From NCBI GenBank assembly GCA_964252015.1, contig CAXULW010000003.1, forward strand, positions 1-64,000: a stretch of DNA of 64,000 nt, in the 5' to 3' direction. Made by a program: the position numbers and the translations under genes. The stretch's first letter is position 1. Every line of letters starts with the position of its first letter. Below, piece by piece: positions 44,035-52,793 of this stretch. The notes under the pieces were generated by a model, which saw nothing but the letters and a program-made list of their open reading frames with translations, made no database searches and had not been told where the DNA came from. This stretch comes from CAXSBR01 sp964252015. GTDB taxonomy: Bacteria > Actinomycetota > Actinomycetes > Mycobacteriales > Jatrophihabitantaceae.

Positions 44035-45414
44035 ATGAGCAAACCGCTGAAGCAGGTGCACCTGGCGGCCCACTTCCCGGGCGTCAACAACACCACCGTG
44101 TGGAGCGATCCCGCCGCCGGCAGCCATATCGAGTTCAGTTCCTTCGTCCATCTGGCCCAGACCGCCGAGCGGGCCAGGTTCGACTTCCTGTTCCTGGCCG
44201 AGGGTCTGCGGCTGCGCGAGCAGAACGGCAAGATCTACGACCTCGACGTCGTCGGGCGCCCCGACACGTTCACCGTGCTGGCCGCCCTGGCCGCCGTCAC
44301 CGACCGGCTGGGCCTGGCCGGCACCATCAACTCGACGTTCAACGAGCCCTACGAGGTTGCCCGCCAGTTCGCCAGCCTGGATCACCTCTCGGCCGGGCGG
44401 GCCGCGTGGAACGTCGTCACGTCCTGGGATGCGTTCACCGGCGAGAACTTCCGGCGCGGCGGGTTCTTGGCCCAGGAGGACCGATACTCCCGGGCGGAAC
44501 AGTTCATGCGCACCACCTGGGAGCTGTTCGACTCCTGGGGTGAAGACGAGATCCTGGCCGACCAGCAGAGCGGACAGTTCCTCCGCCACGCCGACACCGG
44601 AACCTTTGAGCACCACGACGAGCACTTCGACATCGCGGGGCAGTTCAGCGTGCCGCGCAGTCCGCAGGGGCGGCCGGTCATCTTCCAGGCCGGCGACTCC
44701 GAGCCGGGCCGGGAGTTCGCGGCGTCGTCGGCCGACGCCATCTTCAGCCGGCACGCCACCTTCGACGAGGGCCAGGCCTTCTTCGCCGACGTCAAGCGGC
44801 GGCTGGCCCGCTTCGGTCGCCGACCCGAGCAACTGCTGATCCTGCCCGCCGCCACCTTCGCCCTGGGCGACACCGACGCCGAAGCCCAGGACCTGGCCCA
44901 CGAGGTCCGGCTGCAGCAGGTCAGCGGGCAGACCGCGATCAACTTCCTCGAGCAGCTCTGGAACCGCGACCTGTCCGGGTACGACCCGGACGGCCCGCTG
45001 CCCGACGTCGATCCCGAACTCGGCGAGCCCAAGATCGCCCGGGGCACCGCGCGGGCCCGACAGTTCACCGACCGGCTGGCCACCGCGGCGCAATGGCGCG
45101 AGCTGGCCGAGGCCAAGAAGCTGTCGATTCGCGAGCTGATGATCGAAAAGACCGGCCGGCAGGCCTTCATCGGATCGCCCCGCACCATCGCTGAAGAGAT
45201 CAACCGCTTCGTTCAAGCCGACGTCAGCGACGGCTTCATCCTGGTCCCGCACATCACCCCGGGTGGGCTGGACACGTTCGCCGACCGCGTCGTTCCGATC
45301 CTGCAGGAGATGGGCGTCTACCGCATCGAGTACGAAGGCACCACCCTGCGCGAGCATCTCGGCATCGCGCAACCGGATCGCATCGCCACGTCCCGGGCGC
45401 GGGTGGCGTCGTGA
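44035..45414 (+). CDS. NtaA/SnaA/DszA family FMN-dependent monooxygenase 2
   Basis: The 459-residue protein has the typical NtaA/DszA start VHLAAHFPGVNNTTVWSDP, the strand LAGTINSTFNEPYEVAR and the NVVTSWDAFTGENFRRGG motif. Late in the protein is RPVIFQAGDSEPGREFAA. Members include nitrilotriacetate monooxygenase and dibenzothiophene sulfone monooxygenase. ATG 44035, preceded by GAAAGGA at 7 bp, is chosen over an earlier in-frame start. Its stop overlaps the next gene's GTG by 4 bp. Confidence 0.9.
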   Translation: MSKPLKQVHLAAHFPGVNNTTVWSDPAAGSHIEFSSFVHLAQTAERARFDFLFLAEGLRLREQNGKIYDLDVVGRPDTFTVLAALAAVTDRLGLAGTINSTFNEPYEVARQFASLDHLSAGRAAWNVVTSWDAFTGENFRRGGFLAQEDRYSRAEQFMRTTWELFDSWGEDEILADQQSGQFLRHADTGTFEHHDEHFDIAGQFSVPRSPQGRPVIFQAGDSEPGREFAASSADAIFSRHATFDEGQAFFADVKRRLARFGRRPEQLLILPAATFALGDTDAEAQDLAHEVRLQQVSGQTAINFLEQLWNRDLSGYDPDGPLPDVDPELGEPKIARGTARARQFTDRLATAAQWRELAEAKKLSIRELMIEKTGRQAFIGSPRTIAEEINRFVQADVSDGFILVPHITPGGLDTFADRVVPILQEMGVYRIEYEGTTLREHLGIAQPDRIATSRARVAS

Positions 45415-46496
45415 AATTCCTCGCCATCACGCTGATCGTTCATGCACCGGATCCGATCACGGGCAAGCAGAAATCCACCCGCGACCGGTTCCGCGAAGTC
45501 GTCGACAACGCCGTCCTGGCCGAGGAACTCGGGTTCGACGGGTTCGGTGTCGGCGAACGGCACGAACGGCCGTTCATCTCCTCGTCGCCGCCGGTGGTGC
45601 TCAGCCACATCGCGGCGCTGACCCACACGATCCGGCTCTTCACCGCGGTGACCACGTTGAGCCTGCTCGATCCGGTTCGGGCCTACGAGGATTACGCGAC
45701 CCTGGACCAGCTGTCCGACGGCCGGCTGGAGTTGATCATCGGCAAGGGCAACGGGTCGGCTCAGCGCGAGCTGTTCCACGTCACGGCTGAGGATCAATGG
45801 GAACGCAACGCCGAGAGCTACGAGCTGTTCCGTCAGATCTGGCGCAGCGACAAGGTGACGGCCACGCCGAAGTTCCGCCCGGACCTGACTGACGCCGAGG
45901 TGTGGCCGCGACCGTTGCAGAACCCGATCCGGATCTGGCACGGCAGCGCCACCAGCCGGGAATCGGTCGATCTGGCCGCTCGCTACGGCGACCCACTCTT
46001 CTCGGCCAATGTCACCAACCCGATCGAGCCCTACGCCGAGCTGATCCGGTACTACCGCGAGCGCTGGGAGGCCTACGGCCACGACCCGGCCGATGCCGTC
46101 GTCGGCGCCGGGACGGCGGGCTATTACGCCGCCCGCAACTCCCAGGACGCGATCGACACCTACCGGCCGGTCTTCACGGCCCAGTTGGCGTTTCAGAAGA
46201 AGCTGGGGCTGGCACCGGTGTTCCACACCCTCGAGGACTACATCGAGCGCAGCTCGGCCCTGATCGGCAGCCCCCAGCAGATAATCGACAAGGTCCACCG
46301 CTATCACGAGCAGTTCGGCCACTCGGTGATGCACCTGCACGCCGACGCCGGTGGGTTGACCGACGACCAGCATCGCGACGCGCTGGAACTGTTCCAGTCC
46401 GACATCGCACCTGTGTTGCGCCGTGACATCCCCGACCCTGCCTGGGGGGCCGACCTGCCGGCCGCGTCCCGCCGCCCCGTCTCGGTCTCCGTCTGA
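45411..46496 (+). CDS. LLM class flavin-dependent monooxygenase 3 (CE1758-like)
   Basis: The 361-residue luciferase-like protein has EELGFDGFGVGERHERPFIS, TTLSLLDPVRAYEDYATLDQ and GRLELIIGKGNGSAQRELF, as in the CE1758/LLM subfamily. The GTG start overlaps the previous stop (GTGA), so it is translationally coupled. It is part of the FMN-dependent operon. Confidence 0.88.
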   Translation: MKFLAITLIVHAPDPITGKQKSTRDRFREVVDNAVLAEELGFDGFGVGERHERPFISSSPPVVLSHIAALTHTIRLFTAVTTLSLLDPVRAYEDYATLDQLSDGRLELIIGKGNGSAQRELFHVTAEDQWERNAESYELFRQIWRSDKVTATPKFRPDLTDAEVWPRPLQNPIRIWHGSATSRESVDLAARYGDPLFSANVTNPIEPYAELIRYYRERWEAYGHDPADAVVGAGTAGYYAARNSQDAIDTYRPVFTAQLAFQKKLGLAPVFHTLEDYIERSSALIGSPQQIIDKVHRYHEQFGHSVMHLHADAGGLTDDQHRDALELFQSDIAPVLRRDIPDPAWGADLPAASRRPVSVSV

Positions 46497-46508
46497 GAGG
46501 ACACGAAG

Positions 46509-47639
46509 TTGACCAATACACCGCTCACGGTCCTCGATCTGGTTCCGATCTCATCCGGTTCGAACGCCACCCAAGCCCTGCGCAACAGCATCGACCTGGC
46601 CCAACAGACCGAGAGACTGGGCTACCTGCGCTATTGGTTCGCCGAACACCACCTCAACCCGGGGGTGGCCGGCACCTCCCCCGCCGTCGTCCTGGCCCTG
46701 ACCGCGGCGGCCACGTCCACCATCCGGCTCGGCGCCGGCGCCCTGCAAATGGGGCACCGCACCGCGCTGGCCGCGGTGGAGGAGTTCGGCCTGCTCGACG
46801 CGCTGCATCCGGGCCGGTTCGACCTCGGTCTCGGCCGTTCGGGCGGACGCCCGCCCGCGCCGGCCAAGGTGCCCGAGCTCGTCGGTGCACCGGCCGTGGT
46901 GGACGGGCGCGCGCCGAACGGCCTGCGCATACCGGAGAAGTTCTCCTACCAGCATCTGTTGGGCTCTCCGCGCTTCGCCATGCAGAAGGGGCTGCTCACC
47001 CAGCCGAACGCGCAACCCCAGGACTACACCGAGCAGGTCGCTGACATCCTCGCCCTCATCGGCGGCACCTACCGCTCCCGCGACGGGGTGGAGGGCCACG
47101 TCGTCCCGGGCGAGCACGCAGATCTGCAGGTGTGGATTCTGGGCAGCAGCGGCGGCGAAAGCGCTCAGGTGGCCGGGAGCAACAGCCTGCGCTTCGCGGC
47201 CAACTACCACGTCAGCCCGGCCACCGTGCTCGAGGCCGCTGAAGGTTATCGGGCCGCGTTCGTGCCATCGGCCGAGCTCGACCGTCCTTACCTCAGCGTG
47301 TCGGCGGACGTGGTCGTCGCCGGGGACGAGGCGACGGCGCGGGAACTCTCCACCGGTTACGGGCTCTGGGTCCGCAGCATCCGTACGGCCGAGGGTGCGA
47401 TCCAGTTCCCGACGCCGGCCGAGGCTCGAAGGTTTGCCTGGACGCAACCGGATCGGGCTCTGGTCGAGGATCGGGTGGAGACCCAGTTCGTCGGATCACC
47501 CGGCCAGGTCGCCGACCAGCTCGAACAGCTCCGCGACGCCACCGGGGCCGATGAGCTGATCATCACGACCATCACCCACGACCACGCCGACCGGGTGCGG
47601 TCCTATGCGCTGCTGGCCGAAGAGTGGTCGAAGCGATGA
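46509..47639 (+). CDS. LLM class flavin-dependent monooxygenase 4 (MsnO8-like)
   Basis: The 376-residue protein starts at TTG 46509 with GAGAGGA upstream. It has LDLVPISSGSNATQAL, LRYWFAEHHLNPGVAG, IRLGAGALQMGHRTALAAVE and FDLGLGRSGG. This is the MsnO8/bacterial-luciferase-related subfamily. The rare TTG start may lower its translation relative to its operon mates. The stop overlaps the next ATG by 4 bp. Confidence 0.88.
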   Translation: MTNTPLTVLDLVPISSGSNATQALRNSIDLAQQTERLGYLRYWFAEHHLNPGVAGTSPAVVLALTAAATSTIRLGAGALQMGHRTALAAVEEFGLLDALHPGRFDLGLGRSGGRPPAPAKVPELVGAPAVVDGRAPNGLRIPEKFSYQHLLGSPRFAMQKGLLTQPNAQPQDYTEQVADILALIGGTYRSRDGVEGHVVPGEHADLQVWILGSSGGESAQVAGSNSLRFAANYHVSPATVLEAAEGYRAAFVPSAELDRPYLSVSADVVVAGDEATARELSTGYGLWVRSIRTAEGAIQFPTPAEARRFAWTQPDRALVEDRVETQFVGSPGQVADQLEQLRDATGADELIITTITHDHADRVRSYALLAEEWSKR

Positions 47640-48124
47640 CCACCACCGTCGTGGTCGGCAATCCGAAGCCGCGGTCACGAACCTTCGCCGCCGCAAACCT
47701 GGTCGCCGAACGCATCACCGGCGCCGCGCCCGACCAGCAGATCGACCTCATCGATTTCGGGGCCGGGCTGCTCGACTGGGGCAACGCGGCAGTGAACGAG
47801 GCCATCGCCGCGGTCACCCGCAGCGACCTCGTCATCTTCGCCAGCCCGACGTACAAGGCGACGTACACCGGGCTGCTCAAGTTGTTCCTGGACCGGATCG
47901 GCGGTGGTGCCCTGGCCGGCGTCACCGCGGTACCGCTGATGCTCGGGGGGCATTGGCGGCATGCGCTCGCGGTCGAGGTGCACCTCAAGCCGGTGCTGGC
48001 CGAGCTGGGGGCCAGCTGCCCCACGTCAGGGCTGTTCCTGTTGGACTCGGACTTCTCCGACTCAGCCGAACTGTCGCTCTGGCTCGACGTCGCCGGGCCG
48101 CAACTCAAACGCAGCCAGGGATGA
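47636..48124 (+). CDS. NAD(P)H-dependent FMN reductase (SsuE/MsuE-like)
   Basis: The 162-residue flavodoxin-like reductase has the nucleotide loop VVVGNPKPRSRTFAAA and IFASPTYKATYTGLLKLFLD, typical of the NADPH-dependent FMN reductase family. It should reduce FMN for the upstream monooxygenases. ATG 47636 overlaps the previous stop (ATGA). Confidence 0.92.
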   Translation: MTTTVVVGNPKPRSRTFAAANLVAERITGAAPDQQIDLIDFGAGLLDWGNAAVNEAIAAVTRSDLVIFASPTYKATYTGLLKLFLDRIGGGALAGVTAVPLMLGGHWRHALAVEVHLKPVLAELGASCPTSGLFLLDSDFSDSAELSLWLDVAGPQLKRSQG

Positions 48125-48657
48125 CCAGCGTGGTCGACTCGGTCGAACTGCGGCGGGTCTTCGGCGCCTTTCCCACCGGTGTCACCGCGGTCGCCGCCCT
48201 CGACGAAAACGGCCGGCCGCTCGGGCTGGCGGCCAGCTCGTTCACCTCCGTCTCCCTGGACCCGCCGTTGGTCTCGGTCAGCGTCGCGCACACGTCGACC
48301 ACGTGGCCGAGGTTGCGCGACCGGGAGCGCCTCGGGGTGAGTGTGCTCGGCGCCCACCAGGAGCAGGCCGCGCGTCAGCTCAGCGCCCGCGTTCAGGATC
48401 GGTTTGCCGGTCTGCACTGGCGCATCAGCGCGGACGGAGCCGTTCTCATCGAGGGGGCGAGCGCGTGGTTCGACTGCAGCATCGACCAGCAGGTCCGCGC
48501 CGGTGACCACGACATCGTGCTGCTGCGCGTACACGACGTGTACGCCGACGACGACGTCCCACCACTGGTGTTCCACGCCAGTCAGTTCCGCCGGCTCGAC
48601 GCCGGCGATGACGCGATGATCCCCCAAGGCCGCGACTGGCCCCTGCCAAAGCGCTAG
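48121..48657 (+). CDS. Flavin reductase-like split-barrel protein
   Basis: The 178-residue flavin reductase family protein has VFGAFPTGVTAVAALDENG, AASSFTSVSLDPPLVSVSV and FHASQFRRLD. The family supplies FMNH2 or FADH2 to two-component monooxygenases. ATG 48121 overlaps the previous stop by 4 bp. Its presence beside a flavodoxin-type reductase gives this operon two unrelated flavin-reducing enzymes. Confidence 0.92.
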   Translation: MTSVVDSVELRRVFGAFPTGVTAVAALDENGRPLGLAASSFTSVSLDPPLVSVSVAHTSTTWPRLRDRERLGVSVLGAHQEQAARQLSARVQDRFAGLHWRISADGAVLIEGASAWFDCSIDQQVRAGDHDIVLLRVHDVYADDDVPPLVFHASQFRRLDAGDDAMIPQGRDWPLPKR

Positions 48658-48670
48658 CCACCGAGGCGTA

Positions 48671-49417
48671 TCAGCTGAGCGTGGCCCGAAGCTGCAGCGC
48701 GTTACGCACGGCATTGGCGTCACCATCGTTGTTGAAGTAGGCGTACACATCCTTGCCGGTGGACTCCCACTCACGAATTCGGTCGCGCCACCACGACAGG
48801 TCGGCGTCACCGTAGGAGCCGCCGTACAGGTGGTTGTGGTCGGGTCCGTGCAGGCGCACGTAGACGAAATCCGCGGTGGTCCGTAAGACGCAAGGCAGCC
48901 CGGCGCCACTCATCACGCAGTACGAGGCGTGGTGATGCTCGAGCAGGCGGAACACTTCTTCGCTCTCCCAGCTGGCGTGACGAAGCTCGACCGCTATGCG
49001 GATCCAGTCGGGCATGCGCCCCAAGAAGTAGTCCAGGCGGCGGTCGTCGCGGGTGAACGTCGGGGGAATCTGCACGAGCAGGACGGCTCGTTTGTCGCCG
49101 AGTTCATGCCACGCGCGGGCAATACGATCAACCCACGTTTCGGGCTGGTAGAGCTTCTTGGCGTGGGTCAACCCGCGGGGCGCCTTCACCGACAGCGCGA
49201 AACCGGCCGGCAACCGATTGCGCCAGCCGCGAAAAGTGGCGTCGGTCGGCCAGCGGTAGAAGCTGCTGTTCAACTCGACGGTGGAAAAGGTCGCCGCGTA
49301 ACGGGCCAGCCGATCACGAGCGGGCAGGCCCGGTGGGTAGAGCTGCGGGGTCCAGTGGTCGTAGCTCCATCCGGAGGTGCCGATGGCAATCACCGAAGGG
49401 AGCCTAGGCCGCCGCAT
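48671..49417 (-). CDS. DUF72 (YecE-like) protein
   Basis: The protein has about 248 residues and a TIM-barrel-like DUF72 fold. Motifs are IAIGTSGWSYDHWTPQLYP, VELNSSFYRWP, FALSVKAPRGLTHAKKL, IAVELRHASW and VYVRLHGPDHNHLYGGSY. The function is unknown; relatives have been linked to Fe-S or DNA-related metabolism without firm proof. The start is ATG 49417 (GTG at 49393 is also possible). It is convergent with the flavin reductase gene, 13 bp apart. Confidence 0.9.
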   Translation of the reverse strand: MRRPRLPSVIAIGTSGWSYDHWTPQLYPPGLPARDRLARYAATFSTVELNSSFYRWPTDATFRGWRNRLPAGFALSVKAPRGLTHAKKLYQPETWVDRIARAWHELGDKRAVLLVQIPPTFTRDDRRLDYFLGRMPDWIRIAVELRHASWESEEVFRLLEHHHASYCVMSGAGLPCVLRTTADFVYVRLHGPDHNHLYGGSYGDADLSWWRDRIREWESTGKDVYAYFNNDGDANAVRNALQLRATLS

Positions 49418-49549
49418 CAGCCGCTGCTCACCTCGACGTTCGCGCCGGCCGTCGAGCCGCTGCCCGGCATTGGACCCCCTCAGGTGCATCCAAGCCGGGC
49501 GGGTCGGCCGTAGTGATTATTGACCCGACCCTTTCCAGGAGGTACAGAC

Positions 49550-50389
49550 GTGAGAAACACCGTCAAGAAGGCACTCGTCACGGCGTTGACCGGCGCAGCT
49601 CTGCTGCTCACCGCGTTCTTCGCCGGAGGTGCGTCGGCCCAAGCGGCCGGAACCGCCAAGGTGAGCGTGGTGCACGGCATCCCGAACACCCCCGTGAATG
49701 TGTTCGTCAACGGCAAGTCGACCTTGTCGAACTTCAAGCCCGGCACGGTCGCCGGCCCCCTCAGCCTGCCCGCGGGCACGTACAAAGTGACGGTCTTCGC
49801 CGCCTCGAACACCAAGGGCACCGGTACCCCGGTCATCTCGGCCAGCGCCACCGTCGAAGCCGGCAAGAACTACTCCCTCGTGGCGCACCTGACCGCGGCC
49901 GGCAAGCCGACGATCACCCCGTACGTGAACGACACCAGTGCGGTTGCCGCGGGCAAGGCGCGCATCATCGTTCGCCATGACGCCGCCGCACCCACAGTTG
50001 ACGTGCGGGCGAACGGCCAGGTCGCGTTCGCCGGCCTGACCAACCCGAAGCAGGCTCAGGCCGATCTCGCCGCCGGTTCCATCCAGGCCGACGTGGTGCT
50101 CGCCGGTACCAGCACCGTCGCGATCGGCCCGGCCACGCTCAACCTGAAGGAAGGCACCGCAACGATCGTGTACGCGGTCGGTTCGGCCTCGGCCAAGACG
50201 CTGGCCCTGGTCACCCAGACGATCGACGGTCTGCACTCCGCTCCGAAGGGCGTCCAGGCCGGAACGGGCGGATTGCTCGACGCCGGGCACGGTACGCCGG
50301 GCTGGGTATGGGCGGCTAGCGTCGCCGGCGTGCTCGCCATGCTGGCCGGCGGTTTCGGGCTGTTCCGCACCACTCGCTCCATCCGCTAG
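49550..50389 (+). CDS. Secreted DUF4397 surface protein with C-terminal anchor
   Basis: The 279-residue protein has a signal peptide (about 1-34, ALLLTAFFAGGASAQA). Two beta-rich DUF4397 segments follow (AKVSVVHGIPNTPVNVFVNG near 36; ARIIVRHDAAAPTVDVRANG near 140). A C-terminal transmembrane helix (WVWAASVAGVLAMLAGGFGL) and basic tail RTTRSIR end it. No LPxTG motif is seen ahead of the helix. GTG 49550 has an ideal AGGAGG. It pairs with the class F sortase gene 36 bp downstream. Confidence 0.88.
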   Translation: MRNTVKKALVTALTGAALLLTAFFAGGASAQAAGTAKVSVVHGIPNTPVNVFVNGKSTLSNFKPGTVAGPLSLPAGTYKVTVFAASNTKGTGTPVISASATVEAGKNYSLVAHLTAAGKPTITPYVNDTSAVAAGKARIIVRHDAAAPTVDVRANGQVAFAGLTNPKQAQADLAAGSIQADVVLAGTSTVAIGPATLNLKEGTATIVYAVGSASAKTLALVTQTIDGLHSAPKGVQAGTGGLLDAGHGTPGWVWAASVAGVLAMLAGGFGLFRTTRSIR

Positions 50390-50425
50390 TCGAACTGATT
50401 GATTGACGAGGGGACGGAGGACGGC

Positions 50426-51220
50426 GTGCAACGCAGAACGGCGATGGTCACCTCGGTGACAGCCATCGTCGTGGGCTGCGCTGTCGCCGTCACCGTCCCC
50501 CTCGTGTATTCCGCGCGGTCCTCCGACGAGGCGGCGCCGGTCAAGACTTTTGGCGCGGGGGCGCCCACCCGGCTGGCTGCGGAAAGCCCCTCGACCTCCG
50601 CTGCCGCTTCGACTCCGGCCGCTCCCCGCACCACTCAACCGAAGAAATCGACCGCATCAGCGACCAGGAAACCGACCCCGACCTCAACCTCGGTCTCGCG
50701 GCCGTCGTCGACGTCCTCGTCGTCTTCGTCGTCGAAGCCGTCCTCGTCGTCAAAGCCATCCAGATCGTCCGCCGGACCGATGAGCATCACCATCAGCGGC
50801 ATCGGAATCTCAGCGCCGGTCATTCCGATCGGCGTCGACGCCAGCGGTGGGGCGGCGATCCCCGAGCAGGTCGACACGGTTGGCTGGTACAAGTTCGGGC
50901 CGCGACCAGGTGCGAATGAAGGTTCCATCGTTCTTGTCGGTCATGTGGACTCGGCTCAGCAGGGCCAGGGGGCCTTCTTCCGGCTCCAGACCGTAAGCTC
51001 CGGCGCGATCGTCTCCGTCACCGATTTGAATCGTCACGTGTTCCGCTACCGCGTCATCGGTCGGCAGGAGTACCCGAAGACGTCCGTCCCGCTCGCGGCC
51101 CTGTTCACCCGCACCGGTGCCCCGCACCTCACCCTGATCACGTGCGGCGGCTCGTTCGACGCCAGTGTGCGGCACTACCGGGACAATATCGTCGTCACCG
51201 CCGTGCCGATCGTGTCGTAA
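50426..51220 (+). CDS. Class F sortase
   Basis: The 264-residue protein has a signal/anchor helix (VTSVTAIVVGCAVAVTVPLV), a long Ser/Thr/Pro/Lys linker to about 115, and a sortase barrel. The triad is visible: His in VLVGHVDSAQQG, Cys in LTLITCGGSFD, Arg in RHYRDNIVV. Sortases join sorting-signal proteins to the cell wall; class F members are actinobacterial and usually lie near DUF4397 proteins. GTG 50426 with GGAGG at 5 bp is chosen over 50399. Confidence 0.92.
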   Translation: MQRRTAMVTSVTAIVVGCAVAVTVPLVYSARSSDEAAPVKTFGAGAPTRLAAESPSTSAAASTPAAPRTTQPKKSTASATRKPTPTSTSVSRPSSTSSSSSSSKPSSSSKPSRSSAGPMSITISGIGISAPVIPIGVDASGGAAIPEQVDTVGWYKFGPRPGANEGSIVLVGHVDSAQQGQGAFFRLQTVSSGAIVSVTDLNRHVFRYRVIGRQEYPKTSVPLAALFTRTGAPHLTLITCGGSFDASVRHYRDNIVVTAVPIVS

Positions 51221-51292
51221 CGACCGCAGCAGCTTCACCTTCCCTGCCACTGGCGATACAGCCTGGCCAGGGATTGGGTGGGTTCCGGTTGA

Positions 51293-51317
51293 GGCCTACG
51301 CGACGACGGCGTAGGCC
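51293..51317 (+). terminator. Hairpin terminator after the sortase gene
   Basis: GGCCTACGC and GCGTAGGCC form a perfect 9-bp stem with a 7-nt loop, 72 bp after the sortase stop and 60 bp before the HAD gene. It is followed by CTTCT with little T-run. Confidence 0.65.
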
Positions 51318-51377
51318 CTTCTGCCCAGACGCGCGATCACCCGCCGGGCCAGCGTCGTCGGCCTCTACGATGAACCG

Positions 51378-52106
51378 GTGTTCGGTAGCGGCTCTGACCG
51401 ACGCGGCGCAGCGGTGGAGAGCGGCACGGTCACCGCAGTCCTGTGGGACATCGACGGCACATTGATCACCTCGGGTGGGGCCGTTGCCCGGACGTTCCTG
51501 GATGCGGTTGAAGCGGTCTGCGGTGTCCGTCCGCCCCCAGCTGGGCTCGACTTCGGCGGTCGCCTCGATCCGGAGATCGCAGCCATGCTCGTCCAGTCCG
51601 CCGGCGGGCAACAAACGCAGGTACCCGACGTCCTCGCCCGCTTCGAGGCGCTCGTGGTCGACCGCCGGGATGTGCTGCGCGCGCACATTGGCGTGCTGCC
51701 CGGCGTGCGCGAACTGGTGGGCGAACTGGCTGACGTCGGCGTGCCCCAGACCGTCGTCACCGGCAATCTCGAAAGTGTCGGACGGTTCAAGCTGGACGCC
51801 GCCGGGCTGGTGCCGCCGCTCGAGCTGTCGCTGGCCGGGTTCGGCGCCAGCGCGCGCGACCGGGCGGCCGTCGCGCACATCGCGCTCGACCGGCTGACCG
51901 CGGCCGGCTGGCGCGGCTCACCCGACACCTGTTGGGTGGTCGGCGACACCCCACGCGACCTGGCCTGCGCGCGCGCACTCGGCTTGCGCTGCGCACTAGT
52001 GGCAACCGGCCGCCACCCGATGGAATCCCTGGCCCAACTCGGCGCTGATCTCGTGCTGCCCACGCTCAACCAACCGGCCTTGTTACGAAACGCCTGGCGA
52101 TTTTGA
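51378..52106 (+). CDS. HAD family hydrolase (phosphoglycolate phosphatase-like)
   Basis: The 242-residue HAD phosphatase shows motif I VLWDIDGTLI (nucleophile Asp), motif II TVVTGN and motif III/IV WVVGDTPRDLACA. The cap between about 35 and 110 is helical (type C1), as in Gph-like phosphatases. GTG 51378 is the likely start. The substrate cannot be deduced. It is monocistronic, with no functional link to neighbours visible. Confidence 0.9.
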   Translation: MFGSGSDRRGAAVESGTVTAVLWDIDGTLITSGGAVARTFLDAVEAVCGVRPPPAGLDFGGRLDPEIAAMLVQSAGGQQTQVPDVLARFEALVVDRRDVLRAHIGVLPGVRELVGELADVGVPQTVVTGNLESVGRFKLDAAGLVPPLELSLAGFGASARDRAAVAHIALDRLTAAGWRGSPDTCWVVGDTPRDLACARALGLRCALVATGRHPMESLAQLGADLVLPTLNQPALLRNAWRF

Positions 52107-52146
52107 GGTCGGACGAGCTCCTCCTTCAGACTGGGTAGCACCAGGG

Positions 52147-52425
52147 ATGCTACATCGCGGCGTGGAGCGGATCGGAGTTCGTGAGCTGCGGCAACACGCC
52201 AGCCGCTACCTGGACCGGGTCAAGTCGGGCGAGACGGTGGAAGTCACCGAGCGGGGGCAGCTCGTTACGCTGCTGGTGCCACCCAGCCCCGCCCGCAATG
52301 CGCGCGAGAGCCTGATCGCGGAAGGACGGCTGGTTCCCGGGCCCGGAGTGCTGCGGCTGCCGCGCAGAGTCCAGGCACACACCAGCAGCGAGGCGGTGCT
52401 CGACGAATTGCGCGAGGACCAATGA
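52147..52425 (+). CDS. Phd/YefM family antitoxin
   Basis: The 92-residue antitoxin has the Phd/YefM DNA-binding half (RIGVRELRQHASRYLDRVKS, GETVEVTERGQLVTLLVPP). A C-terminal toxin-binding tail rich in Arg/Leu and acidic residues follows (SSEAVLDELREDQ). It overlaps the toxin start by 4 bp (ATGA). The true start may be the GTG at 52162 (VERIGVREL). Confidence 0.88.
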   Translation: MLHRGVERIGVRELRQHASRYLDRVKSGETVEVTERGQLVTLLVPPSPARNARESLIAEGRLVPGPGVLRLPRRVQAHTSSEAVLDELREDQ

Positions 52426-52715
52426 TCTATCTGGATTCCGCTGCCCTGCTCTTGGTCTCCTCGAACAACAGCTTGAGTCCCACCGCACGAGCGCTGCTAT
52501 CCCAGCTCGACCTGATCCCGCTCAGCGGTGCGCTGATCGAGCAAGTCGCCGACACCGGCGATCCGGTGTTACGCACCATGGACGCGCTCCACCTCGCGAG
52601 CGCCCTGTCCATCCGCGCCGAACTCACCGCCTTTGTCGCCTACGACCACCGGCTGCTCGCCGCCGCCGCGGCGGCCGGCATCGAAACCACCCGGCCCGCC
52701 GGCACGGTCCCGACC
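52422..52715 (+). pseudogene. PIN-domain (VapC-type) toxin with internal deletion
   Basis: The first residues (MIYLDSAALL) and the second half (LDLIPLSGALIEQVADTGDP, TMDALHLASAL, FVAYDHRLLAAAAAAGIE) are PIN. About 50 residues normally found between them, with the conserved Glu, are missing. The frame has no stop at the usual end near 52715 and runs on to 53108, antisense to the next toxin gene. The toxin is therefore most likely inactive, while its antitoxin is intact. Confidence 0.8.
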
Positions 52716-52793
52716 AATCAGGACTCGTCCAAATGCCGCTTCACTAGTGTCACGCTAGCTCTCCCCAGCGACCTGAACTTCGTCGCACACAGC

